A stretch of 64,000 bases of DNA from Streptomyces sp. NBC_01260 (GCF_036226405.1 NZ_CP108464.1:1612001-1676000); one strand, 5' to 3'; positions 10,852 to 19,806 are shown, counted from the first letter of the stretch. Program-made: numbers and translations. The notes: generated from the sequence alone by a model not told the origin.

Positions 10852-11693
10852 GCGCAGACCTGTCGTGGATGCTCGAGGACATCGTGCACAACGTGCCCCG
10901 GGCACGGCACGCCGTCCTGCTGTCCGCGGACGGCCTTCCTCGCGGGGCCACGGAAGGCCTGGCCGAGAAGGAGGTGCGCACCATCTCCGCCGCCATGGCC
11001 GGGATGCAGTCGCTCAGCCGGGCCACGGCCCACTTCGCCGGGCCGGAGGAGGACCGGCAGTGGAACCAGACGATCATCGAGTTCTCCCACGGGTGGAGCT
11101 TCCTGATCGGAGCGGGACAGGGCGCCTATCTGGCCGCCGCCGCGGCGCCCGATGTGGACATGCAGCAGATCTCCTTCCGCATGCACCGCCTCGTCGCCCG
11201 GCTGGGCAACAACCTCACCTCGCCGCCGAGGGTGAACACCGAGGCCGACGCCGGTACGCGCAACACCGGTGCGGCCCGGCGCGGGGGCACCAGTGACTCC
11301 GGATTCGTGCTCGCCGACCTCGACCGGGTGATCGCCGATGTGCGCGGCGCCCGTCACGCTGTCCTGCTGGGATCCGACGGACTGCCCCGCGGGGCGACCA
11401 GCGGGATGAACAGGGACGTGGCGGACACGATCTCCGCCGCCATGACGGGCATTCACGCCTACAGCAGGGTCACCTCGCAGTTCGCGGGTGTCCTGGAGGG
11501 CGCGGAATGGCGTCAGACGGTCATCGAGTTCCAGCACGGCTGGATCTTCCTGATGGCGGCGGGTGCCGGGGCCTTCCTGGCCGCCGCAGCCGAGCACGAC
11601 TGCGATATCGAGGAGTTCACCACGCGCCTGCACGAGGTGGTTCCCAGACTGACCGCGCCCACACCACGGGGGGAGGGGGCAGGCCATGCCTGA
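10848..11693 (+). CDS. cvnB: Tandem roadblock/LC7 protein (CvnB with two domains)
   Basis: At 281 residues this is about twice a usual CvnB. Two homologous roadblock domains lie at about 1-130 and 145-275. Both start with a helix then ARHAVLL.(S/G)(A/S)DGLPRGAT, and both have ISAAM(A/T)GM/IH and HGW.FL. A short Thr/Arg/Gly linker joins them. The likely origin is an internal duplication, giving a built-in roadblock dimer. The ATG overlaps the cvnA stop and the 3' end overlaps cvnC by 8 bases. Confidence 0.88.
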   Translation: MSADLSWMLEDIVHNVPRARHAVLLSADGLPRGATEGLAEKEVRTISAAMAGMQSLSRATAHFAGPEEDRQWNQTIIEFSHGWSFLIGAGQGAYLAAAAAPDVDMQQISFRMHRLVARLGNNLTSPPRVNTEADAGTRNTGAARRGGTSDSGFVLADLDRVIADVRGARHAVLLGSDGLPRGATSGMNRDVADTISAAMTGIHAYSRVTSQFAGVLEGAEWRQTVIEFQHGWIFLMAAGAGAFLAAAAEHDCDIEEFTTRLHEVVPRLTAPTPRGEGAGHA

Positions 11694-12075
11694 CGAGCCC
11701 GAGCAGGACCTGGATCTGGAACTGACGTCCCCGTTAGTCCCCCTCTTCGTGATCACGAACGGACGGGCGCTACCTCCGGACCACGAGTACGAACACACCA
11801 CCCTCGTCATGGCGGCACAGGACACATCGGCTGCGGCGCGCACGCTCTCCCCCGAGGCGGGTCAGGTCATGGACCTGGTGGCCGACGGCTTCCTGTCCGT
11901 CGCCGAAGTGGCCGGCCACACACACCTGCCGCTGGGCATAGTGCGCATCCTGCTGGCGCAGTTGGAGGAGGACAGCCTCATCCTCGTGAGGAGACCGATA
12001 CCGCGCGCCGAACGTGTCGACAGAGAACTTGTCAGCGCCGTGCTCGAAGGCCTGAAGAATCGATTCGGAGCGTAA
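11686..12075 (+). CDS. cvnC: DUF742 protein (CvnC)
   Basis: A 129-residue DUF742 winged-helix-like protein. The typical core is SVAEVAGHTHLPLGIVRILLAQL, followed by L.RRPI. Codon 17 (11734-11736) is TTA, the rare leucine codon read by the bldA tRNA, so production of CvnC, and through coupling perhaps the genes after it, may depend on developmental bldA control. Its start lies inside cvnB. Confidence 0.85.
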   Translation: MPDEPEQDLDLELTSPLVPLFVITNGRALPPDHEYEHTTLVMAAQDTSAAARTLSPEAGQVMDLVADGFLSVAEVAGHTHLPLGIVRILLAQLEEDSLILVRRPIPRAERVDRELVSAVLEGLKNRFGA

Positions 12076-12078
12076 CGC

Positions 12079-12639
12079 GTGCACCTGGATCCAGACGTAT
12101 CCAATGCGGTAAAGATCCTCGTAGTGGGGCACTTCGGGGTCGGGAAGACCACCTGCATCGGAAGTCTCTCCGAGATCGAGCCGTTGCGGACCGAAGAGGA
12201 GATCACCGAGGCCAGCGAGGGTTTCGACGACCTGTCGGGCACACCCCACAAGACGACGACCACCGTGGCCATGGACTTCGGCCGCCTCACCCTCAGTGAC
12301 ACGCTCGTCCTCTATCTCTTCGGAACGCCCGGGCAGGAGCGTTTCAAGGAGATGTGGGAGGAGCTGTCACGGGGGGCGCTGGGTGCGATGGTCCTCGTCG
12401 ACCCGGAGCGGCTGCACGAGTCCTTCCCCGTCCTGGACCTGGTCGAGAGCTTCGGCCTGACGTACGCCATCGGGGTCAACCACTTCGAGGGCACCACGGA
12501 CTACCCGATCGAAGAAGTCCGCGAGGCGCTGAACCTGGCGTCCGACACCCCCATCGTGAAGTGCAACGTTCGCGACGAGAACTCCTCGGCCCAGGCGCTC
12601 ATCACCCTCGTCCAACACCTCATGTCCCTACTCGGCTAG
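12079..12639 (+). CDS. cvnD: Small GTP/ATP-binding protein (CvnD)
   Basis: A 186-residue conservon GTPase. P-loop GHFGVGKTT at 17-25, then TTTVAMDFGRL and the G3-like FGTPGQERF near residue 80. The Ras-type NKxD motif is replaced by VNHFEG, as in MglA-like and CvnD proteins. The start is GTG at 12079, 3 bases after the cvnC stop. It would cycle between nucleotide states under control of the roadblock protein and CvnA. Confidence 0.88.
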   Translation: MHLDPDVSNAVKILVVGHFGVGKTTCIGSLSEIEPLRTEEEITEASEGFDDLSGTPHKTTTTVAMDFGRLTLSDTLVLYLFGTPGQERFKEMWEELSRGALGAMVLVDPERLHESFPVLDLVESFGLTYAIGVNHFEGTTDYPIEEVREALNLASDTPIVKCNVRDENSSAQALITLVQHLMSLLG

Positions 12640-12649
12640 GAGCGCAGGA

Positions 12650-14032
12650 ATGCAGCAGCCGCTTGACCCGCACGAGATACCCCCTCCCGGATGCCCCGCG
12701 CACGGGAACACCCAGTTGTACGGACCCGCGTTCGGAGCCGACCCCGACGGCCAGTACGCGCATCTGCGGACGTTCGGCCTGAGCGCCCCCGTGGACATCG
12801 CTCCTGATGTCCAGGTCGAGTTGGTCACCAGCTACGACGCCGCCCTGTACGTCCTGCAGAACCCCGCGTCCTTCGTCCGCGACTCCCGTCGCTGGAACGC
12901 GCTGAACGAGGGGCGCGTCCCGGCGGACAGCCCCGCGCTGCCGATGATGAGCTACCGCCCCAACGCGCTGTTCAGCGACGGCGCCGCACACGCCCGCCTG
13001 CGCCAGGCGGTCACGGACAGCCTCGCCACGGTCAACGAGCTCCAGCTCGTGCGGCAGACGCAGCAGTCCGCCGACTACCTGATCAGCCGCTTCAGCGCCG
13101 AGCCCCGCGGCCAGGCGGAGCTGATGGCCGAGTACGCCCAGCCGCTGCCGCTGCTGGTCTTCAGCGACCTGTTCGGCTGCCCGCCCGAGATCGGTGACCG
13201 CGTGATCGCCGGGATCAGCGGCATCTTCGAGGGGACACCCGGCGCTGACGAGGTGCTGGGCGGAGCACTCGCCGAGCTGATCGCCCTCAAGCGGCGTCGG
13301 CCGGCGGCCGACCTGACGACGCGTCTGATGGAGCACTCGGCCCAGCTGAGCGACGAGGAGGTGCTGCACCAGCTCGTGACCCTGCTCTCCGGCGGCACCG
13401 CGCCGCTGACCGCCGCCATCGCGACCAGCAGCGCGCTGTACCTCGGCGAGGAATGGCAGACCGGACTGCCGGTTGAGGACGCCGTCTCCCAGACCCTGTG
13501 GAACTACGCGCCGATCGCCAACTACGCGGCCCACTACCCGACGCATGACGTAGAACTGGGAGGCAGGGTACTCCGGGCCAACGACCCGGTCCTGGTCTCC
13601 TTCGCCGCGGCGAACACCGATCCCAAGCTGACCGAGCACCGTCAGCAGCTGAGCGCCAAGGCGCACTTGGCCTTCGGGGCGGGCCCGCACGCGTGCCCGG
13701 CCAAGGATCCGGCGTTCATGATCGCGGTCACCGCCGTGGAGACCCTTCTCAACCGGCTGCCGGACATCGAGATGCGCGTTCCGTTCAAGACACTCACCTG
13801 GGCGCCCACTCCGTGGAGCCGTTCGCTGGTGACCCTGCCGGTCCGCTTCTCCCCGAGGACGGTGCCGTCGGCCGCCGAGCACACGCATCCGCGAGCAGCC
13901 CAGGGGGCCCAGCAGCCCGCTACCCCCGAACAGCGATCCGCCGCAGGGGCATCCGGTCCGATGGGCGCCGCGTCGTCGCAGCACAAGGGGGGACTGTTCA
14001 GCCGCTTCCTGGCATGGACGAGAGGGGAGTGA
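12650..14032 (+). CDS. cvnE: Cytochrome P450 without the ExxR motif (CYP157-like, CvnE)
   Basis: A 460-residue P450. The heme-ligand loop FGAGPHACPAKD puts the thiolate Cys at 349. The I-helix Thr region reads SGGTAPL. The K-helix reads DAVSQTLWNYAP, so the near-universal E and R of ExxR are Gln281 and Trp284. Loss of ExxR is known for the Streptomyces CYP157 family, often found in conservons beside a CYP154. The last 60 residues form a Pro/Ala/Gln-rich tail absent from catalytic P450s. The gene lies 10 bases after cvnD. It could be a sensor or binding protein rather than an oxygenase (inference). Confidence 0.88.
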   Translation: MQQPLDPHEIPPPGCPAHGNTQLYGPAFGADPDGQYAHLRTFGLSAPVDIAPDVQVELVTSYDAALYVLQNPASFVRDSRRWNALNEGRVPADSPALPMMSYRPNALFSDGAAHARLRQAVTDSLATVNELQLVRQTQQSADYLISRFSAEPRGQAELMAEYAQPLPLLVFSDLFGCPPEIGDRVIAGISGIFEGTPGADEVLGGALAELIALKRRRPAADLTTRLMEHSAQLSDEEVLHQLVTLLSGGTAPLTAAIATSSALYLGEEWQTGLPVEDAVSQTLWNYAPIANYAAHYPTHDVELGGRVLRANDPVLVSFAAANTDPKLTEHRQQLSAKAHLAFGAGPHACPAKDPAFMIAVTAVETLLNRLPDIEMRVPFKTLTWAPTPWSRSLVTLPVRFSPRTVPSAAEHTHPRAAQGAQQPATPEQRSAAGASGPMGAASSQHKGGLFSRFLAWTRGE

Positions 14033-14125
14033 TTTAAGTAACCTCCTGAGTTCTCTGTGTTATTGGATAGTTCAACGATCTTGCGGGTATGCATGGCGGC
14101 TGGTTCTTGGAAAGGAGCAGTCATC

Positions 14126-15373
14126 ATGGGCATTGCCACAACTCCGGTGCACGATCGCCGCGCTTCAGCCTCGCTTTTCTCCCGTCTGCGGACGGCAGGA
14201 GGGCAGGCCGATCCCTTCCCCATATACGAGGAGTTGCTGTCGAGGGGCGAAGTCATCCCCGCACCCTGGGGCGGCTCCGTCGTCACGAGCTTCGACGTCT
14301 GCGACCAGGTGCTGCGCAGCCGTGACTGGCTGGAGCCCGATAAACGGTGGCGGGAGAGGCAGGGTCCGGGAACGCGCTGGAACGCTTCCTCCTCACAGGA
14401 GATGAGCAACACCCTGGCAGCGCTCAATCCCCCGGACCACAAGCGGGTGCGCAGGGCGGCCGGCACGTTCGACCGGTCCACCATCGAGCGGATCAGCCGG
14501 ACGGTGAGCTCGACGACGGACCGGCTTCTGGACGCCCTTTCGGAGCGGTTGCGCGACGGGGAGGCGGACTTCGCGGTCCTGGTGGGCGAGGAACTGCCGG
14601 TCGCCACCATAGGGGACTGGCTCGGCCTGCCCGCCGCGGACTGGCCCCGTCTGCGGCAGCTGACCCACGACCAGGTCTTCACCCAGGAACTGCTGCCCTC
14701 GGCGAGCCAGCTGGCCGCGTCCGACGCGGCGACGGCCGAGCTGCGCGCCTACTTCATGGCTCTGGTGAGCGACCGTCGCGCACATCCCGGCGAGGACCCC
14801 GTGTCCCGCTGGATACAGACGTGGGACTCGTTGGAGGCCGACCGCGAGAAGGCGGACGAGGCGGTCTACTTCCTGGTTCTGTTCGTTCTCCTGGCCGCCC
14901 TGGAGACCACCGCGCAACTCCTGACGACCATGACGCTCCTGCTCGTCGAGTGCCCGGAACGCTGGGATCTGGTCGCCGACCACCCCGACCTGGTACCCGG
15001 GTTCGTGGAGGAGACACTTCGCTACGACCCGCCCACCCACGTCATCAGCAGGGTCGCCGCCGAGGACTGTGTCCTGAGCGGAATGGAGATACGCAAGGAC
15101 GAGATGGTCCACCTCATGGTGGGGGCGGCCCACCGCGACCCGGCCAGGCACAGCGACCCCGACCGGTTCGACCCCCTGCGCAAACCAGCCCACCTCGCCT
15201 TCAGCGGAGGCATCCACTACTGCCTCGGCGCGCCGCTGGCCCGGCTTGAGGCCCAGATACTTCTCCGTCAACTCATTCGGCGCCTTCCCCGTCTCACCCT
15301 CGTACGCCGCCCCTCGATGGCGCCCCGGGTGGCATTCCGGCGCCTGCTGAACTTGGATGTTGCCCTCGCATGA
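14126..15373 (+). CDS. Cytochrome P450 (CYP154-like)
   Basis: A 415-residue P450 with all core motifs: K-helix EETLR (about 295-299), then a heme loop FSGGIHYCLGAPLAR with Cys at 366. The start chosen is ATG 14126, preceded by AAAGGAG 8 bases upstream; a longer in-frame extension from 14057 lacks this. It directly follows the ExxR-less P450, the CYP157/CYP154 tandem arrangement known in Streptomyces, and overlaps the hydratase gene by ATGA. Substrate unknown. Confidence 0.88.
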   Translation: MGIATTPVHDRRASASLFSRLRTAGGQADPFPIYEELLSRGEVIPAPWGGSVVTSFDVCDQVLRSRDWLEPDKRWRERQGPGTRWNASSSQEMSNTLAALNPPDHKRVRRAAGTFDRSTIERISRTVSSTTDRLLDALSERLRDGEADFAVLVGEELPVATIGDWLGLPAADWPRLRQLTHDQVFTQELLPSASQLAASDAATAELRAYFMALVSDRRAHPGEDPVSRWIQTWDSLEADREKADEAVYFLVLFVLLAALETTAQLLTTMTLLLVECPERWDLVADHPDLVPGFVEETLRYDPPTHVISRVAAEDCVLSGMEIRKDEMVHLMVGAAHRDPARHSDPDRFDPLRKPAHLAFSGGIHYCLGAPLARLEAQILLRQLIRRLPRLTLVRRPSMAPRVAFRRLLNLDVALA

Positions 15374-16167
15374 TCGAAACGACCCGTTTCCTGCCCAGAC
15401 ACTCCCGCAAGGCGATACAGGTCGAGCAGGACGGCCCTGTGCTCCATGTCCGGCTCAACCCCTGGGAGCAGGACGACGTACTGGGCATCGCCGTCATCGA
15501 CGATCTCCTGCTCCTGCTCAACGAACTCCACGAATGCCCGGACATCCGCGTCCTGACCCTGTCGTCCCTGGGCGCGGACTTCTGCCTGGGCGCAGACCGC
15601 AACGAGTACCAGGCGGCGCTCGCCGCGGATCCGACGGGAGCCGAACTGCGGCGCATCGCGGACAAGGCCCACCGTCTGTGCCAGGCGCTGGAGACCACCC
15701 ACGCGGTCACGATCGCCCGCCTCCACGGCCGGGTGCTCGGCGCAGGACTCGCGCTCGCCTCGTTCTGCGACCTCCGCGCGGGCGCGGACACCTGCCGCTT
15801 CCGCATGCCGGAGGTCGGCATCGGACTCCCGCCCGCCTGGGGAGGCGCGATGGGCCGGCTGGTCTCCGAGGCGGGCGCCGCCAGGATCCGCGAACTCATG
15901 CTCACCTGCGATGCCTTCGACGCGGCCACCGCCCACCGAATCGGCCTCCTCCACAAAACCGCCCCGCTCGACCGGCTGGACGAGACCGTCGCGGCCTGGA
16001 CGAGACCACTCGTCCGCCGCTCGTCCGAGTCCCTGGTCCTGACCAAGCGCATGCTGGCCGGCTACGCACGGGCGGACCGCACGACAGACGCCTCCCTGCT
16101 CGACTCCCACCTGCTCACGGCCCACATCAACCAGCGACGGGGCCCGGACGTGACTACGGACCGGTGA
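15370..16167 (+). CDS. Enoyl-CoA hydratase/isomerase family protein
   Basis: A 265-residue crotonase-fold protein. Oxyanion-hole segments are LGADFCLGAD and the helix start RLHGRVLGAGLALASFCDLR; FRMPEVGIGLPP follows. The usual second catalytic Glu region is degenerate, so the reaction (hydration, isomerisation or other) is open. It is translationally coupled to the P450, so the conservon operon ends in two oxygenase-type genes and a CoA-ester enzyme. Confidence 0.83.
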   Translation: MIETTRFLPRHSRKAIQVEQDGPVLHVRLNPWEQDDVLGIAVIDDLLLLLNELHECPDIRVLTLSSLGADFCLGADRNEYQAALAADPTGAELRRIADKAHRLCQALETTHAVTIARLHGRVLGAGLALASFCDLRAGADTCRFRMPEVGIGLPPAWGGAMGRLVSEAGAARIRELMLTCDAFDAATAHRIGLLHKTAPLDRLDETVAAWTRPLVRRSSESLVLTKRMLAGYARADRTTDASLLDSHLLTAHINQRRGPDVTTDR

Positions 16168-16188
16168 GTCGCGTACCCCCTGCACATG

Positions 16189-16240
16189 CCACCGCGCCCC
16201 GTGCGAACCGTATGTGTGCGGTTCGCGCGGGGCGCGGTGG
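16189..16240. terminator. Long hairpin terminator between convergent genes
   Basis: Two 22-base arms are complementary except for one T-G wobble, with an 8-base loop. The outer arm starts CCACCGCGCCCC. It separates the conservon operon (+) from the rhodanese gene (-). Confidence 0.8.
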
Positions 16241-16298
16241 CGTCCGGGGCCCTGTGGGTTTCCTCGATCGGCCCGGAGCGGCTGCGCCGGATCCGCGC

Positions 16299-16868
16299 CT
16301 ACCGCTGGTGCAGCGCGGCGAGGGTGGCGTCGAGGTCGGCGGAGCGGGGACGGTTGTGAGGCAGCCTGGCAAGGGCGGCGGCCATGCCGCAGGAATTGGT
16401 GAGGGCGGAGAAGACCAGGCCGCCGCCGATGGCCGCCGAGAGCCCGCGGGCGGGGCGGTAGCGGGTGCCGACGGCGAGACCCAGGAGGACGAGGGACCCG
16501 GCGGCGAGGCGGACCTGGCGTTCCATGCCCCAGACGCGGGAGGCGCCTGCGGACCGGTCGAGGGGGTGGCCCTGTTCTGCCCACGCGCCGGTGCCACCGG
16601 TGAGGGTGGCCGCGGGAATACCGGCGGCGGCGAGTTCGCTGCAGGCGGTGGCGGAGCGGCTACCGGAGGCGCAGACCATCAACAGGTCGCCGCGGGCAGC
16701 GGCGGCCTTCAGTGCGGGCAGCGCGGCGCGTATGTGGTCCAGGGGGATGTTGTGGGCGCCGGGAACGTGGCCGGAGGCGTATTCACCGGGGGTACGGACG
16801 TCGATGACGGCGTAGTCGTCGAGCCGGGCCGCTGCCTGGGCGGGGAGGACTGAGGTGGGGGCGGTCAT
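16299..16868 (-). CDS. Rhodanese with C-terminal DUF2892 membrane domain (YgaP-like)
   Basis: A 189-residue protein. Rhodanese domain at about 1-115 (VIDVRTPGEYASGHVPGAHN) with active-site loop CASGSRS. A short two-helix membrane domain follows (LAAGSLVLLGLAVG, then AIGGGLVFSALTNSCGMA). YgaP-like proteins move sulfane sulfur at the membrane. I chose ATG 16868 over an upstream in-frame ATG at 16916, because the shorter form begins where the fold begins. It is transcribed away from cstR, across a shared operator. Confidence 0.85.
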   Translation of the reverse strand: MTAPTSVLPAQAAARLDDYAVIDVRTPGEYASGHVPGAHNIPLDHIRAALPALKAAAARGDLLMVCASGSRSATACSELAAAGIPAATLTGGTGAWAEQGHPLDRSAGASRVWGMERQVRLAAGSLVLLGLAVGTRYRPARGLSAAIGGGLVFSALTNSCGMAAALARLPHNRPRSADLDATLAALHQR

Positions 16869-16921
16869 GTGTGGTGTTCCATTTCTGTGCGGGCCGGGGC
16901 CGAGGGCCCCGAACACGATAG

Positions 16922-17233
<312 letters not shown>

Positions 17234-17242
17234 CGGTGGCGG

Positions 17243-17995
17243 TCAGGCCAGCGCGTCGGCGAGCATGAATCCGGCGACCGCGAGGAGCACGACGGCGAAC
17301 AGCCGCTGCAGCCCCCGCCCGGACACCTTCTCCGCCAGCCGCTTGCCGTCCCAGGCGCCCAGGATCGCGGCGCCCGTGAACGGCGCTATCACCGCCCAGT
17401 CCAGTCCCGCCGCACTGCCGGAGCGGGTGACCAGGGATGCCAGCGAGTTGACCGTGATGACCAGCAGGCTGGTCCCGACGGCGGCCTGCATCTCGAAGGC
17501 CAGCACAGTGACCAGCGCGGGAACCGCGAGGAACCCGCCGCCCACTCCGAGCAGCCCCGTCACCGCCCCCAGGCCCGCTCCCGCTCCCCCGGCCCTGAGC
17601 GGCCGCACCGCCTGCGAGGTCCCGTCGGCCGGCGCGGGAATGGGACGCAGCATCTTCAGGGCCGCGAGGGCGGCGATCGCGGCGAAGGCCGCGGTGAGCA
17701 CCGGCTGCGGGAGGCGGTCCGCGGCCAGTCCGGCCAGAGCGGCGGGGATGATGCCCGCGGCGGCGAACGCCGCTCCGGCTCTCCAGCGGACGTGTCCGGC
17801 GCGGGCACGGGCGTACAGGGCGGTCGCGGAGGTGGCGGTGACGATGAGCAGGCTCGCGGTGGTGGCCGCGGCCGGGGTGAAGCCGAGCAGATAGATCAGC
17901 GCCGGAACGGCCAGGACGCTGCCGCCTCCCCCGAGGGCGCCGAGCGCCAGACCGACCACGGCCCCGGCAGCCAGCGCCAGGATCAGCGCGCTCAC
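17243..17995 (-). CDS. TauE/SafE (TSUP) family sulfur-anion permease
   Basis: A 250-residue membrane protein with about eight helices in two repeats. Glycine-rich repeat motifs GALGGGGSVLAVPAL near the N-terminus and GLLGVGGGFLAVPAL in the middle are the TSUP hallmark. Family members export sulfite, sulfoacetate or thiosulfate. The GTG start overlaps the stop of the preceding rhodanese (GTGA), so it belongs to the cstB-rhodanese-tauE operon. It fits the TauE of Cst operons, removing sulfite made by the dioxygenase. Confidence 0.87.
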   Translation of the reverse strand: MSALILALAAGAVVGLALGALGGGGSVLAVPALIYLLGFTPAAATTASLLIVTATSATALYARARAGHVRWRAGAAFAAAGIIPAALAGLAADRLPQPVLTAAFAAIAALAALKMLRPIPAPADGTSQAVRPLRAGGAGAGLGAVTGLLGVGGGFLAVPALVTVLAFEMQAAVGTSLLVITVNSLASLVTRSGSAAGLDWAVIAPFTGAAILGAWDGKRLAEKVSGRGLQRLFAVVLLAVAGFMLADALA

Positions 17996-18357
17996 GCTAT
18001 CGAACCGCCCCGGCCGCCGGAGGACGTGACGGCCAGGCCCGCCTGCGCCCAGGCGATCATGCCACCCGTGACATCGACCGCGTCGATCCCCTTGGCGGTG
18101 AGGTATTTCGCGGCCTGCCGGGAGCGGTGCCCTGAGCGGCAGATCGCCACCACCGGCTTCCCGGTCGCGCCCGCCGGCAGCTCAGTTCCGGTGAGCAGCC
18201 GGGAGAGCGGGAGGTGGACCGCCCGCGGCGCGTGCCCGGCCTTCCACTCGGGGGTTTCCCGGACGTCCAGGAGGACCGCGTCGCCGGTGCTCGTGCGGGC
18301 GTGGGCCTGGTCGGGGGTGAGGCGGCCGGGGCCGCGCCGGAAGAGGAACATCGTCAT
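17992..18357 (-). CDS. Single-domain rhodanese
   Basis: A 121-residue sulfurtransferase with LLDVRETPEWKAGHAPRAVHLPL and active-site loop CRSGHRS, containing the persulfide-carrying Cys. Probably cytoplasmic: no signal. It sits 22 bases after the cstB-like gene and overlaps the permease. It likely carries persulfide between the dioxygenase-rhodanese and thiol acceptors. An alternative start is the ATG two codons in. Confidence 0.85.
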   Translation of the reverse strand: MTMFLFRRGPGRLTPDQAHARTSTGDAVLLDVRETPEWKAGHAPRAVHLPLSRLLTGTELPAGATGKPVVAICRSGHRSRQAAKYLTAKGIDAVDVTGGMIAWAQAGLAVTSSGGRGGSIA

Positions 18358-18379
18358 CGTCGCTTTCTGCTCACGGGGT

Positions 18380-19747
18380 TCAGCTGCTGGCGGTGACGGT
18401 CAGACCGGCGTTCCGGGCGGCGTCGAAGCCGTCGTCGACGGCAACCACGTCACGGCCTTCGGCGTCGAGCAGGGACGCGGCGATCGCGGCGCGCATCCCG
18501 CCGGCGCAGTGCACCCACACCACTCCGGCCGGGACCTCGCCGGTGCGCTTGTGCAGTTCGTGGAGGGGGATGTGCACCGATCCCCGCACGTGCTCGTCGG
18601 CGCGTTCGGAGTCGCGACGCACATCCAGCACCACGACGTCGTCACCGCGGTCGAGTGCCTGCTTCAGGGTGGCAAAGTCTACGCGGGGGAAGGACCGCAG
18701 GTCATCGCCCGTCCGCAGCCAGGAGGACGGCTCACCCGTGGCGGCGGCAGCGGGCCGCTCGATGCCGACCCGCACCAGCTCCCGCTGGGCTTCGGCGAGC
18801 TGTTCGGCGGATGCGGCGAGCAGGGTGACGGGCTTGCCCCACGGGATCAGCCAGGCCAGATAGGTGGCGAGCTTGCCCTCGGCCTCGAAGTTGAACGTCC
18901 CGGCCACATGCCCCTGCGAGAACGCGGTACGGCTGCGCAGGTCGACGACCCATTCCCCGGCGGCCAGGCGCTGCGCGATCTCCTCGCCGTCGGCGGCCCT
19001 GGGCGGGGTCAGGTCCACCGGCGCGGGACCGTCCGCGTTGACCGGGCCCATGTGCGCGTAGTACGCGGGCACGTCCTCCAGCCCGGCGAGCATCTGCGCC
19101 ACGAAGGTGTCGACGTCCTGGGTCAGGGCGTCGTTACCGGTCCGCTCCTTGCCGATGGTGGTGGCATCGCCTTCGGCCTGGGAGGAGGAGCAGAAGCTCC
19201 CGAAGCCATGGGTAGGCAGCACCTGAACGTCGTCATGGAGTTCGCCGGCCAGCCGGTGGGCGGAGGCGTGCTGGGAGCGGGCCAGCTGCTCGGTCAGCCG
19301 CGGCTCGACCAGGTCGGGACGCCCCACCGTGCCGATCAGCAGCGACCCACCGGTGAACGCGGCCACCTCCCGCCCGTCCTCGACCAGCACGTAGGCCGTG
19401 TGGTGCGGGGTGTGACCGGGAGTGGCCAGCGCCCGCAGGCTCAGACCGCTGTCGACGGCGACGCTGTCGCCGTCGACGACCGGGACCCGGTCGAAGGAGA
19501 CCCGGGCCGACGCGGGCACCAGATACTGCGCGCCGGTCAGCCGGGACAGCTCCAGACCTCCGGTGACGTAGTCGTTGTGTATGTGCGTCTCCACCACGTA
19601 CGCGATCCGAACCCCGCGCCCGGCCGCCGCCGCCACGACTCGCTCCACATCGCGCGGCGGGTCGACGACCACCGCCGTGGCGGCCCCGCCTGCGAGATAG
19701 CTGCGGTTGCCCAGGCCCTCGGTCTCCAGGGTGTCCACGAAGAACAC
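18380..19747 (-). CDS. cstB: Persulfide dioxygenase-rhodanese fusion, CstB-like
   Basis: A 455-residue, three-part protein. An N-terminal metallo-beta-lactamase fold (about 1-245) carries ETHIHNDYVTGG; iron ligands H55, H57 and D59 are followed by Tyr60 where the MBL motif usually has His. A middle rhodanese-like domain (about 265-350) has no Cys in its loop. The C-terminal rhodanese has VHCAGGMRA, Cys414. The same PDO/pseudo-rhodanese/rhodanese layout and length occur in staphylococcal CstB, which oxidises persulfide to thiosulfate via sulfite. GTG start with GGAGGGAG 7 bases before it. Two operators lie upstream. Confidence 0.85.
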   Translation of the reverse strand: MFFVDTLETEGLGNRSYLAGGAATAVVVDPPRDVERVVAAAAGRGVRIAYVVETHIHNDYVTGGLELSRLTGAQYLVPASARVSFDRVPVVDGDSVAVDSGLSLRALATPGHTPHHTAYVLVEDGREVAAFTGGSLLIGTVGRPDLVEPRLTEQLARSQHASAHRLAGELHDDVQVLPTHGFGSFCSSSQAEGDATTIGKERTGNDALTQDVDTFVAQMLAGLEDVPAYYAHMGPVNADGPAPVDLTPPRAADGEEIAQRLAAGEWVVDLRSRTAFSQGHVAGTFNFEAEGKLATYLAWLIPWGKPVTLLAASAEQLAEAQRELVRVGIERPAAAATGEPSSWLRTGDDLRSFPRVDFATLKQALDRGDDVVVLDVRRDSERADEHVRGSVHIPLHELHKRTGEVPAGVVWVHCAGGMRAAIAASLLDAEGRDVVAVDDGFDAARNAGLTVTASS

Positions 19748-19769
19748 GGCTGACTCCCTCCATAGCGAT

Positions 19770-19785
19770 TTACCCCGGGGGGTAT
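19770..19785. promoter_or_regulatory. CstR/CsoR-type operator, cstB-proximal
   Basis: TTACCCCGGGGGGTAT, differing from the palindrome near cstR at the first base and the central pair. It lies 22 bases before the cstB-like start and would block its ribosome/promoter zone when occupied. Confidence 0.72.
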
Positions 19786-19806
19786 CTTCATCTCACTGTA
19801 ACAGTG

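Noticed and set aside
12079..12639. CvnD as a canonical Ras-type GTPase.
   Set aside because: The P-loop is intact but NKxD is absent (VNHFEG), so I call it a conservon-type nucleotide-binding protein only.
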